The notes under the pieces: generated by a model | The model's database searches: none | Seen by the model: only the letters and a program-made list of their open reading frames with translations | What the model was told of the DNA's origin: nothing | DNA from: Liolophura sinensis | Lineage: Eukaryota; Mollusca; Polyplacophora; Chitonida; Chitonidae | Assembly (NCBI RefSeq): GCF_032854445.1 | Contig: NC_088305.1 | Coordinates: 9,119,606 to 9,183,605 of the forward strand | Length of the DNA stretch: 64,000 nt | Direction of reading: 5' to 3' | Part shown: positions 1 to 12,700 of the stretch, one piece after another | How positions within the stretch are numbered: position 1 is the first letter of the stretch | How the letters are laid out: each line of letters opens with the position of its first letter | Made by a program: the position numbers and the translations under genes

Positions 1-140
1 CCTTATGTTCATGTTGTGTTGACAGATGTGGTGTGTAAAAATGTCAGCTTTATGTACATTGTTTGTTATAATCTTTTGTATATATTTGCTCTGAAAATAA
101 ATGCGCAATATCAAATGTCTGAATCCATTGTATTTATCTG

Positions 141-166
141 CCAATATATATATATATATATATATG
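141..166. repeat. (TA)n microsatellite
   Basis: Alternating TA run, continued less purely to 172. Confidence 0.85.
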
Positions 167-173
167 TATATGG

Positions 174-236
174 TTGAAGTGTCAAATATTTTACTTGAGT
201 ACAGCGTGAAACACCAATCAAATAAATAAATAAATC
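174..236 (+). mobile_element. SINE-A, 3' tail fragment
   Basis: Only the last 60 bases remain (ttacttgagtacagcgtg, then caccaatcaaataaataa). Confidence 0.65.
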
Positions 237-328
237 AAATGTTTTATGCAAATACACATGTACAAACATGTCCTTTTTGATTTCTAAATACTGACTATAT
301 ATGTATTGTTATGAATCATTTCAGCTAT

Positions 329-332
329 ATAC

Positions 333-382
<50 letters not shown>
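329..382. repeat. (TA)n microsatellite
   Basis: Two TA runs separated by a single tttat. Confidence 0.9.
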
Positions 383-385
<3 letters not shown>

Positions 386-556
386 AAGTAAAAATATTAT
401 TGTTTAACATGCGATCAGAACATCTGTACATATGTCCTGGTGTACAGATTAAAATTGATTATCAAACCTTATGAGAACGTAACGGTTACCCTTTTTGTTT
501 TTTTTTTTGTTGGTCTGAAGTATTTTCGTTTCATTTTATTTGTTTTTATTTTGCAG

Positions 557-785
557 ATGACGTACCGACTTACAATAAACTTACCCAGGAACCAAAAATC
601 TGTGATAAGGATAAACCCAAAGACTCCACTTCACCAGTTATTCAGAACAGTGTGCGAAGACAAGAATATTGATCCCACGAGGTACACATTTCAACATCCC
701 GCCAAGCCGGATCACCCTCTGGATCCTCACATGACCGTTGGTGACCTCAACTCTAATGAGATTAACTTGGTGCCAGCCAGCTTGA
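557..785 (+). CDS. COBL: COBL-like exon: Cobl ubiquitin-like domain
   Basis: The acceptor is ttttgcag ending at 556 and the donor gtaagc starts at 786; the exon ends in phase 1. It encodes about 76 residues of the Cobl domain (MTYRLTINLP at the start, PTRYTFQHPAKP in the middle, NEINLVPASL at the end). The ATG at 557 is the first codon of the exon, but vertebrate homologs have protein upstream of this point, so it is probably an internal Met. An in-frame upstream ATG at 440 lies in the intron and should not be used. Confidence 0.88.
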
Positions 786-3700
786 GTAAGCATATATTCT
801 AAATATGTGTGCTAAGACCTTTGATATAAATCCTAATGAATATGGCCCGAATTACCCTAATGGTAACAATACAAACCCAGCAGACAAGTCCGTTAACCCT
901 TGATATTGTTTTGTAATATATTGTTGTAGAATTGATCAGGGTTAGAAGTCTGTGTGGTAGGTATAGTGACCTATAGCTGTCTCACATTTACAAACTGACA
1001 CCGTCTTGTGCCTGTATCCATGCTCTTCAGGCTCTTGCTGGTTTTAAAGTTTAAGTAATAAGGTTATATGTATAACAAAATCTGTATTTATAGTTCTCAC
1101 CCTCTAGGGGGACTTCGTCCATCCCCCCCAGGGGGCCTCCGTCCATCCCCCCCAGGGGGCCTCCGTGGCTCAGTTGGTTAGTGCACTAACACAACGTAAG
1201 GACCCAGGAGTCCCTCACCAATGCGGTCGCTGTGAGTTCAAGTCCAGCTCATGCTGGCTTCCTCTCCGGCCATACGTGGGAAGGTCTGCCAGCAACCTGC
1301 AGATGGTCGTGGGTTTCCCCCGGGCTGTTTCCACCCACCACAATGCTGGCCGCCGTCGTATGAGTGAAATATTCTTGAGTATGGCATAAAATACCAATCA
1401 AATAAATAAATAAATTCATTCCCCCAGTCATGGTTTGTGAGGACTTACATGTATAACAAAGTCTGTATTAATAGGTATCGACTTTCTAGGGTGATTTTCT
1501 CCATGTTAAATTTAGATTTTTAGGTAAAAATGTGTCATTTTATTTCAATATTGTCCCTGCCTTTTTATATTTTGCTCTGAAGCTAGGACCAGAGTCATAT
1601 TTCGAAAAATGCAATGGCATCTGCATTATCCTTTTGGATGTGACCTTAATTACTTGCAAATAAAGGGATAATGTACTTGTCTGATGCATCCAACCCAAAA
1701 TATTTTTTCCTCAACAATCAACCCCCCCAAAAAAAGGATGAATGAGAAATACAAGAGGTACAAGAAATAGAAATAGGTACATCAGAATAGGTTATTATAA
1801 GGGGCAGTGTGTCTTTTTATACCTTGAGAAGGATACTGCACTTATGTACCTGTTAGATGAGAAAATACTGAAATATTTCTGCTTCATTGTAGAGACGTTT
1901 GTAAATATATGTATGCAAGACAAGTGCTCATTGTTTGTTTTTACACAGGCGTCTTGCAAGGTTCCACAAGTTGTCCTGTTTTATTTGTCTAAATATATAT
2001 GTAAATGTCTATATATATACAGCATGCTTCTCCTGTATGTATCTCTACTTATGTGTTATAAGTTTTTGATTGGTTGTAATTTTAGACAAGGCCAAACGGT
2101 CACGTTCATTTCTTGCACCAGGTAGGTTAATTGTCCGATACAAAATTAGCCATCAGTGTTAATTAGAATCATGATAGAATTAACCATGCAAATTAACCCA
2201 TGTAACATAATGCATAGTGCAGTCGAGATTAAAGACTGCATGTTAGTTTCTAGCATTTGATTATTCCTATAGATGTGTATAACCCCGTAACCAAACCTCT
2301 ACACCCGACTTTATCAGCAGTAAATGACTTTAAATTTCGCCCAACCTCGTTGCATTTTTTTTTAGAGGCAGATAAATGTGATAACATATTACTTTTGGTC
2401 CTGAAACTTACAATTTTCCGGTAGGATATCCACCTACCTTTCAGACAAATCTCAAAAGACCAGTCTAAGATCGATAGAACTCTCTCAGAAACCTGCAACA
2501 TATGCAAATTAATCATGGGTGAAATTTTTAAGTCGTTTAATTACCTTAGTCATTTACCTTAGCACAACTAGTATACATGTCTCACTTTCATTGACCACAT
2601 TTCCGCTTGAAAATTAATACACTCCTCCCTCGAATTAACGCGCTCATCCAGACCCAAAAGGTTCATATCGTGCGATAATCGAATCCGCGCAAAATCGAAT
2701 TCCTGACAAGGGAGATAATTTGTAATGGCTGGAATAAGCAGAAATCTGAATGTCACTGACGATAGTTGTACGGTATGATACAAAATGCACTCAAGAATTT
2801 CAGGTACTTGTTTGATTAAGTTACCTGGTTCAACAAAACCATAACAAGAATAAAAATTCTTGCATTTCTCCCAATAAAGACATGAAATTATCATGTGTAA
2901 AGTGATTTACCATTGTTATCTCTGCGAATCGAGAGTCTGTTATCTTTGAGAAAGGCGAACTTTAGACGTGCATGACAGGAGAATGCCAAGGATGTTCTTT
3001 ACATTTTTTATGGCATGATTTATTTTAAAGAGAACAAACCTTAATCCACCTTGACAGTGTCTAAGAATAGAAAGATGGCAGCGAAACATTGTTACATCAC
3101 TGGACTGGTGACAACAAATCTGTCACTCAAATTAAACGCAAAGGATAGTCATCTTGGGTCGAGCATTTTTGTTTACTTAACAGCTGAACAGGTTGATAAT
3201 GTTTTTCAACCAAGTTCCCATCGCTCAGGCGGGCAAGCCTCATGGCGATTTGGCGAAACATAACCTGTGAGGACATTCAGTTTCTTTCTGCGCTGACGAA
3301 CTCTCCACCATTTGGTGTTTTTGTAAATGTACTGTAAAGTAAATGCACTAAATGGACAGTGCCACATACCAAGAGAAGTCATAATTATACGCAGAATGCC
3401 TCACCACCAAATTACCTAAACACTTGTGCAACTGTTGAATTTTATCAGTGAAGCTTTACGTTTGGGAAAATAAAAGTAAAGAGCGTGAAGTAAATAGCGG
3501 TATCATACGCGGAGGGCTTTAATAGCACCCAACAAGCCTGAAGGGAAGAAATTCAGCTGAAACCACGTTTGTTCCTAGACTCCTGCTCGAGCATGTCTCA
3601 TTGTTTACACAGGTACGGTAGGATTACAATTCTCAGCACAGTTTTTAGTTGTCATATTGTGAGTTTACATCATTAAAAACTTGATATACACCCAAAACTG

Positions 3701-6700
3701 CTCAAAAGTGATCGCTGAAGACATACCTTCGACAACAAGTTTGCCCCTTTTTCCCGTGATTATTTTAATACTGGTAGAAAAGAAAAAACAATGGGCCACA
3801 CCACATCATCGCGTTAATTCCAATTTCGCGGTAATTCAAACCGCATAAATTCGAAAGAGCAATGTATAATGTCTTGAATATTTTACATTTTAATGTCTTC
3901 TCATCACATAAAGTATAAAGCTGCAGCTGTCAGCCTTTGTATTTTATATTACTATGCCTTAATTCAGTGTTATATTTTGATATTTTACATAAAAATGGGT
4001 AATATAATCTGCTTGATTCCTATGAGATGTTTTGGCTTTTTGTTTTGCCTAGAAGCTAAAAGCAACATCATATTTAAAAAAAAAACTTTATTTTTCTTTA
4101 TAACAGTGGCATCTGCATATTTTTTTCTTGACTTTTGTTTTAATCTTGACTCTCATAAATTATTTTTTCGCAATTTTGACATCTTTAAATTTAAGTGGTT
4201 TAATATCAGCCAGCCCCATGTACATGTATATAAATTAAGTCAGCAATTGTTTGCAATTTTAACTAGCCCGAAGCATGCAAGTGGTTGTGATGCCTTAATA
4301 CACCTGTTAATTCTCACAAAGAGTTGTTGTGGATCACATTCCCGTAGACAAACAGACAGGCAGCTCTAGCATTAGTGACGGCTTGTACATGCATGTAATG
4401 CGGCGCATCCTAAGTCTCTCTGAGGAAGAGAACTCTAGTCTAAGGCAGAGGCCAAGTGAAATGCCTGCCTGTACATAATGGAAAATATACTGGTTGCCTG
4501 TGTGAACATGTATCAGTTGTTAAGATAATTAAGCACTCTCCAAGTGAAATGCTTGCATTTAGGAATTGGAAAAGAGCCAGGTGAGATTTCTGTTCAGAGT
4601 AATTATTGCCATTGAAGTGGGGTGAACATCTATATGTATCAACTGGGGCCTCCGTTGCTCGGTTGGTTAGCGGGCTAGCGCAGCGTAATGACCCAGGAGT
4701 CTCTCACCAATGCGGTCGCTGTGAGTTCAAGTCCAGCTCTTACTGGCTTCCTCTCCGGCCGTACGTGGGGAGGTTTTCCAGCAACCTGCGGATGGTCGTG
4801 GGTTTCCCCCGGGCTCTGCCCGGTTTCCCACCCACCATAATGCTGGCCGCCGTCGTATAAGTGAAATATTCTTGAGTACGGCATAAAACACCAATCAAAT
4901 AAATAAATAAATATATGTATCAACTGGGTGGCATTTGTCAGTTACTGTGAATCTTCAACTTTTTCGGTCGCTAAAGCACTTTTTTTTTCATTGAAATTTA
5001 TGCATACAGTTTTTTAGAAAATAACATCATAAATGATTTGTTTGAGTCACTAAAGATCAAAGTTTCATAGTACAGTGCAGATTATTTCTCAGAATGTTTT
5101 AAAATATTGGTCACTGATTGGTTGATAAGGTTGAAGAATTAGGGTAACATTGCTTTCTGGTGTAATCTTACATGAAGTTCTGTTGACACTGCCTGCGACA
5201 GTAAGTCCATCAATACTTGACTTGTTAAATTGACATGGAAAAGTTTGCAAATATATAACGTAATTGCCAAAGGTTTGTGGTTTACTCTGTAGGCACTGCT
5301 TGCTGTGGACATATTTAAAACAGCAAGGAAAAAGAAACGCAAACAAGAAACGGTTAAATAAATACATGTGTAAACTGTATTCAGTACAGGTGTGTTCAGT
5401 GTAAGCTTAAGGAGCACGACAGTACTCTAATTCCTTCAACCTTTTCGCATATGAAAGAGCAACTTGCATTGCAATTTATACAGATTTTTAAATTGTGTTC
5501 GGAGACAAAACTACATTGTTTTGGATTGGCCAAGTTTAGGGTTTCACTTAAGTGGGATTTAAACAGTGTACACAGAATAATGGCGTCAGGATAAGATGGA
5601 AATATAGACATTGCAAACATGCGAGAAGATTGAAGAATTACAGTACAGTAGCCCTATGGAGTTATATTCAGCACGACAATCCGTGCACAAATCATCAGCG
5701 CACTAAGATACATGTGTCACGCAAAGAGTCAAATTACGTAATAACTCATGACATGAGCTGTCATTACATATGAAAAAAAACTCTACAGTTGTTTGCCCTA
5801 AAAAAAAATTCCCTTGTCAAAGCGTTTTTTTTTTAGGGTAAATATAAGAAGTTGTAATGTATTTCTTTCGGAGTTAAAGCATACATTTCTAGGGTAGAAC
5901 CTCACCCTTACTTAGCTCAACAGCTCTCAAAAGACCTTTCTAAGATGAATAGAACTCTACCTGTAGCTCAGAATTAGGAAAAATGGGGGTAACTTCAGAT
6001 CGTGCATGGACAGCATTTTGGGTCATTTACAATAGGTATATAGGAAAGGTAAAAGCTGACAGTGACTAAGGTAACCTGTGCCAGGTATTCTGTAGTCCTC
6101 ATGGCCTGCAGGTTCATGCTCTACTTGCCCTTTTACTGTCAAACTCTTCCTGCTATTTTGTACATACGCCACATGTGAGGCCGTACATCATTAAAGTATG
6201 TTTGTTGTGCGTAATTTGGCAAACCCTCCAAAAATGAACCATATATTAATTTTTATTGGCATTTTGTGAAAACTTTTCCTTATTTCCTGGATGTTAATTT
6301 CCTGGAAGTCCATTTTTTCCAGAAATTAGAATAATAAAAACAAGGAATTCTCTATGTACTGACCATATTTTGTCTTACTGGGTCATTTTATACTCAGCAA
6401 AGACTAGTTTAAGAATGGCCTTAGCTTTGATCATTCATACACCTTTTGAGCCATTCATCAATTCTGAAAAGTTTCCAACAGAGTCTGTCAATTCATAAAG
6501 GCTTTCAGCAGTTGGTTTTGACCTGTCCACCCCTTTAGTATTTGAGGACTTGTAAGGATGAAGGCTGACTAAGGAAACGTGAGCTCTTGTTCGGGTCTTT
6601 TAGGTACCAAAGGTGAAGGATTGTGAATTAATTTCTGGCACTCCATTTTCCTTCATATATAAAACATTATACACCGGTTTAAAAAATTAATATATACTTA

Positions 6701-9700
6701 TTGAAAAATAGCTATTTTTGTTCACTGGGTTCTGTTAAAATACAGTGGGGTCTGTTAAAATTCTTGTGAGATCTGAATGTAACATCGTTTGTTTAAATTT
6801 TGACTACTTTAAGGTTTGTGGTCTTCATAGCAGTGTGTATACACTTCACGGTTTAAATTTATCAGCTTAATTTGAACAAGATACACCCAGAGTCAAACTC
6901 TTATTCCTAAATTGCGTAATAACCCTGCTGTTTCATTAGATAAATGTATATTCCTTGCATAGCAAGTGTAATATGTACATATAACAGTTAAACAGTGTTC
7001 TTTCACATTTTTCATGTGTTTTTGTTAAAATCATGCAGATCATTTTTGTGGACAATCGTTCGTGGAATTAAATGGTCTCTCGGACATGCTCAGTTTGCAC
7101 ATGTATGCATTTTAATACGGACAGTTTGATGGAGCTTCTTTCCTGCTTGTGGCCTCATGACTCAGTGTTCTTCATAAGACTTGCTCAACCTGAATTTCAG
7201 CTCTAGCGACAAACCTTATAAACCTACCTGTCAAATGTTAACACACTAATGCGTTCAGCTTTTTCAAAAAGATCGACACAAACTTGGATAAATTTACATG
7301 TTTGTCTGTATCTTTATGTAGGATGTATATTTTTGCATGTAGACTGTGGATGTACTGTAAATGCCACATTAGTTGTCTGCATCAGAAAGTAAAATTATGC
7401 ACACCTCGTGTCATGCTATTGAATGTGTATATAACTTTGACTTAAACCAGCAGAAATTAATTAACATATAAACAATCGAACGCTTTTATGTTTTGTCTTA
7501 GTTAAGGCCCATATAATTGCACAACATGATTTGTAATGTTGATCGTCATATATAGACATGTTTTATGTTTTGTCATAGTTGAGACCCATTAATTGCACAA
7601 TATGATCTGTAATGTTGATCGTCTTGTATAGACATGTTTTATGTTTTGTCATAGTTGAGACCCATTAATTGCACAATATGATCTGTAATGTTGATCATCT
7701 TGTATAGACATGTTTTATGTTTTGTCACAGTTAAGGCCCATTTAATTGCACAATATGATCTGTAATGTTGATCGTCTTGTATAGACATGGGAAAATGAAA
7801 CAAACAGATTGCCTGAGGCACAAGTAAGTCTTGATATTCCAAAAAAAAAAATGAAACAGACGCAATGATCCAGGAACTTTTCAACAATGAGGCCGCTCAT
7901 GCTGGATTCCTCTTCAGCTGTATGTTGGGCTGGAAAGGTCTGCCAGTAACCTGCGGATGGTTGTGGCTTTCCCCTGGGCTCTGCCCGGTTTCTTCCTGCC
8001 ATAACGCTGGCCACCATCCTGTAAGTGAAATATTGAGTATACATCGTAAAACGCCAACCAAATAAATAGAACAGTGTAAACACATGATTGCATATAATAC
8101 AGTGCTTGGTGCTCAAGTTCGCACTTGACAGAATACGTACAAAATGCACAGGTAATACTTACAACATCAGAATTAACTGTTCCTCACCCTCCAGGAGGTA
8201 CGTGTATATAGTTAATGGATATCTTACATCTAATATGTCGTCGGCATATGACTGAAAAATGCTTAAGTCTGGCGTTAAACCCCAAGCCTGCAAGCATAGA
8301 GTTTATGTTGTGCACTAATATAATTGATGTATTATTAAGTATATCTAGCTGTTTTCTCATTCCAACTACATTCTCACCTTCAACTCCTTGGAAGGCTTAA
8401 TTTACATGCTCAGACCATTTTGATGCTGGTTTCTTTTTTTTTTTTTTTTTTTCTTTTTCTTTTTTTATGGTAATCATAATGCATTTACAATCACCAGCTT
8501 GGCCCATTTGTATGAAGCCCACTTATTGAGCAGGTTACGAGCAAGTAATATGCATGGCAACATAATGCCTACAATGCTGGTTGCCATGGTACTTACATGC
8601 TCTGAAGGGGCCTCCGTGGTTCAGTCGGTTAGCGCACTGTCGCAGCGTAGTTACCCAGAAGCCTCTCACCAATGCTGTCGCTGTGAGTTCAAGACCAGTT
8701 CAGGCTGGTTTCCTATCCGGCTGTACGTGGGAAGGTCTGCCAGCAACCTGAGGATGGTCGTGGGTTTCCCCCGGGCTGTGCCCGGTTTTCACCCACCATA
8801 ATGCTGGCCGCCGTCGTATAAGCGAAATATTCTTGAGTATGGCGTAAAACACCATTCAAATAAATAAATAAATAAATACATGCTCTGAACGTTAAGAAGG
8901 CTTTGTACAATCGGGCCCAGGTCACTAGCTGATACTGTACATATGTATTTATTTTGTTTGTATGATAATGTAATTGTGCCCAGTATCCTTTTTTACATTT
9001 TTATCTTTTTGTAGTCCACCTAGATTGACAACTGACTCCTTATAGGACAGTTTTCATATGGTTATAAGTGTTTTATTTGTGAAACATTTCATTTGTTCAT
9101 AAATTAGGGCTTTTTGCTTAGATGTTAAGTGTGTCGACTAATTTGTTACAATTGAATAATTCAGACTGTTGTTGTTGTTGCAGTACCTGACCAGGCGCAG
9201 TCGATGCCGGACTTACGACGAACGGAGTCATCACGTGTGGCCGTTCACGATCAGTCCATGCCCACTTATATGCCAGGATCTGGACCAAGAGAAGAAAAAG
9301 AGCAGAATTTTTTCATTTTTCAAAGGAAAAGAAATATAAAACAGTGAGTGAAAATATAATGTTCGTTTTGTGAGCATTCAGTTTGTCTACAGTTCAGTAG
9401 AGAATAAAATAATTGTGATAATTGTCGAAAACTAAAGGCTGAGCTACCATTCCATGGCCATTGTATCAGTGGTAACTCAGTAACAGTAGGTTGTACAAAA
9501 AAAAATATATGCTAAGAAAAGCACATTTATATGTACAGTAATTTCCGTATTAAAACTATATTTCCATACATTGTATATGTTATTATATACACATTAGGTA
9601 GGGCCACACAAAGCTGTAATCCTCAAAGTTGGGAGACCTGAGATCAAGCCCAGGTCGGGTCATACCAAATACTTTAAAAATGGTACTTGTTGCTGCCTCG

Positions 9701-12700
9701 ATTGGCGCTGGGCACTGAGAGATTACAGCAAGGAAATGGGACTGGTTGACCAGGTGTCCGTATACTGTGACACCGTGGGGTGTCTTGTATGGTATCTTTG
9801 GCGGCAGCACTTTAGGAACATGAATTTGCCCTGCCACAAGAAGACACAGTATATGTACACACATCTAATGGTTCTTTGCGTCATATGACTGAAAAATTGT
9901 TAAGCACAAGGTAAAAATCTCAAGCATTCACTTATTCATTTAATACAAAGTTGTTATTAAATGTCTACATTGGTAGACTAGTTGGCTTGGTCCACCCGTT
10001 ATGTCAACATAATGTTATTTCAATTTTACTTCAAGCCTTTAATCTCATTTTGTTTGTCTTTGTGTTTTATTTTTGCAAAAGTTGCAGGATGCAGCAAAGT
10101 TTGTTCTTGATTAGGGAATTTTGCTAACAAAGGGGTGATGTTTATTAGCCCACTTGTCGCTTGTGGTGTTCATCATTATTTCCTGAGTCTAAATTGTTTT
10201 TCTTTGCTAAGCTAAACCTGGATTATCCATATAGATTTTGTCCAGCCACACGCCCTTATGTTAATCCTGCCCCAACAGTATTCAGTGTGTCAGGTAGATG
10301 TTTTTCTGGTTGCTGAGCACCCTGGGTATTGGTTTCAGTTGGCTTTAAACTTTCTTATACAACTTTCTTCCAGCATGGGGCCTCATTCGCGGAGACACTC
10401 CAGGTGCTACAAAGCCTCGAACAACGGGCTCACCTCCGCTCAGAAGAAGTGGTGAAGCACAGAAACAAGAACGCCCAAGACGATGTACGCCGGGATGCCA
10501 CCCGAGGAGAATGGACACATCCAAACACGGTCGGTTAGCAACGGACAGCTTCCCCAAGGGATGACCTCCACACCCACTTCATCACAAACTCTGGATCGTC
10601 CTGCTAAGAAACCCATGGTGGCCTCCCCTCCAAGCCAGACTGGAGACATGGCATCGCACACCCTACCTAAACCCACCAGTGTTAAGTCGCCACAGAGAGG
10701 CCATGGGAAGAAAAGACATGCCCCACCCCCACCCCAGCAAGCCCCAACCCCTCCCCAGAGCTCATCCGCACCTCAGCCATCCCCATCCGCATCTCCTTCC
10801 CAACCTCATGCCCCTAGTGTTCCAGCTCATGCCCCTACCCCATCTGCTCAGACCTCACTCACACCCACCTCATCTTCACCAGCGACAGAACGTGCTAAAA
10901 CAGTTGACCATTCACCGGAAGTCAAGAGCAAGTCCAAAGCACAAAATAACGTACCAGTTTCTGCATCACAAGAACACATTAGCAGGCCAGAGGCTGCCAA
11001 TGTCTCTGTGGCCGCAAAGGAAGTAACTGAAAATGAGAAACCTGAGGCCGAAGCTTCTTCGGTTGTTGGCGTGCAGAAGGAGATATCTGTCAGCGTTGAA
11101 ACTGACGCCAACAAAAGACCCCATGAGCATTCGCGGACAAGTTCAGACTCCAGTGGTTACCACGAGGCTACGCTAAGCGGACCTGAGTCCCGGAGGCCAA
11201 CAGACTATCCTCCTCTCTGCAGTACAATAAAGACAACAGCATGGACACAGAGTCTATAGAGAGCGCCGACCCCCACCCCCGAGGCCCAGCCAAAGGATGC
11301 TAAGCCTGGCCCACCCCTTAACATCCCTCCTTACGCAGTCAGATGCGCAATCGCGATGCTGAGCTGGACTCGCATGTGATTCTGGAGAATTCGCCACGTT
11401 GCCGCGCCACCGTGTGGACAAGAAGGCCAAGGAGGAGAAGGAAGCTAAGGAGGGCTTGCAGCGTAGTCATTCCCTGGAGAAGGAGAACAAGGTTGCTCCT
11501 CAGAGGCGCAGAAAGGCTCCTGCACCACCCCCACCTGCGATAAGTAAGAGATCATTTGTGTATTTTTCACAGTGTTGCATTTGTAAGATTAGACCCTTAC
11601 ATCAAGTTTATAAACTAGCTTGATCCATGGGTTTGTTAATACGTTAAGCAATTTCCTTGATTCTGATTGATTATGATCCTTACTTTTTTTTTGGGGGGGG
11701 GGGGAGGAGGGATTTTTTTTGCAGTCTGCGTGTACATTTGAATAACTGGTTTTTAGTGTTGACTGATTTTGTTCAGATTTTAAGGTGATTCCGTTTGTGG
11801 CACCTTTGATCTGAGCATAAGCTTTGCATACTTAATGATATCCTAGACTCTGATTGCTGATGATCAGTAACTTGTGGAAATATTTTCTGGTTGTGATAAA
11901 ATTTCGTATCTAACCCTAAGGTTAGATGAAGTTGAAAAGAATAGATTTATACATTCAAAGTTTCGCATATATAACCATTAAAAATTCTCTGAATTAGTTT
12001 TCCCGTTGTCAGTTTAAATGTTTTGCATAATTTGGTTGCAAATTTTGTGACCTTACAGTTGTGTTTAATTACACACTTTCACAAGTCATAAAGCCTTCAT
12101 CACAGTAGATTCACGTCAAATGTTTCACATAATACCCAAGTAAAAACAAAAGCTTTTGGACACAACATTTCAGTATTTTATTTTGCCATCATCACTTACT
12201 GGGGCAGTTTCATGGTGTTAAAAACATTCCGAGCCTTAGATTTTTGTCGTCTTTATGTCTTGCAAACTTCACATACAAATATGTACGAAGATCTTGAAAT
12301 ACATTTTCACAATCGGTGTAAGCACATATGTACTGATATATTATTCAACAAATACAGGTTACTTTGTATTAATTAGGCATACAAAGTACCCTGATTCTTT
12401 AAAGAGCAACTTTCAACTGCAATATATGCACATTTTTTATTTGATTTTGGAGACAAGACTACATTGGTTAGAGTGGCCAATTTCAGGGCTTCCAAAAAAG
12501 TATAATTTTAGCAGCCCACATAGAATAATGCCTTGAGAATGTGCTGAAATAAACACCTTGCAAACATGTTTAGAATTTGAAGAATTACAGTACATGTAGA
12601 TGAACAGTAACATTGTTTTTATGTACATAGGTACTCGTAAAGATCCAAATGATTTAGGTCACTGAATAAAAAGGCCTTGCTGTTTAACATGTGTTTAAGC

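Larger units (their letters stand above)
1..556 (+). other. COBL-like intron, 5' part off window
   Basis: Two TA microsatellites and a SINE-A tail; no exon seen. Confidence 0.6.
786..9183 (+). other. COBL-like intron, 8.4 kb
   Basis: Holds three SINE-A copies, a SINE-B tail, MITE M1 copy 1, R1 copies 1 and 2, the 76-bp repeat and the possible DNA element. The open frames at 1742-2125 and 3893-4369 are low-complexity, Phe/Tyr/Leu-rich and not convincing. 6000-7470 shows nothing I can name. Confidence 0.7.

Noticed and set aside
1165-1389. Short frames beginning MAQLVSAL, seen repeatedly across the window
   Set aside because: They are translations of SINE-A copies, in both orientations.
1742-2125. 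127-residue open frame
   Set aside because: Low-complexity composition from AT-rich intron DNA; no splice or homology support.
3893-4369. 158-residue open frame
   Set aside because: AT-rich with Phe/Leu/Ile/Lys skew, no family resemblance, inside a large intron.
4650-4740. tRNA-like box A and box B
   Set aside because: Part of SINE-A; the predicted anticodon arm and acceptor stem do not close as a cloverleaf, and all copies are followed by SINE body.
10329-10538. Alternative open frame over the start of the large proline-rich COBL-like exon
   Set aside because: It lacks Cobl-like features, while TKPRTTGSPPLRRSGEAQ in another frame fits the Ser/Pro-rich context; it ends without joining the KRAP segment.
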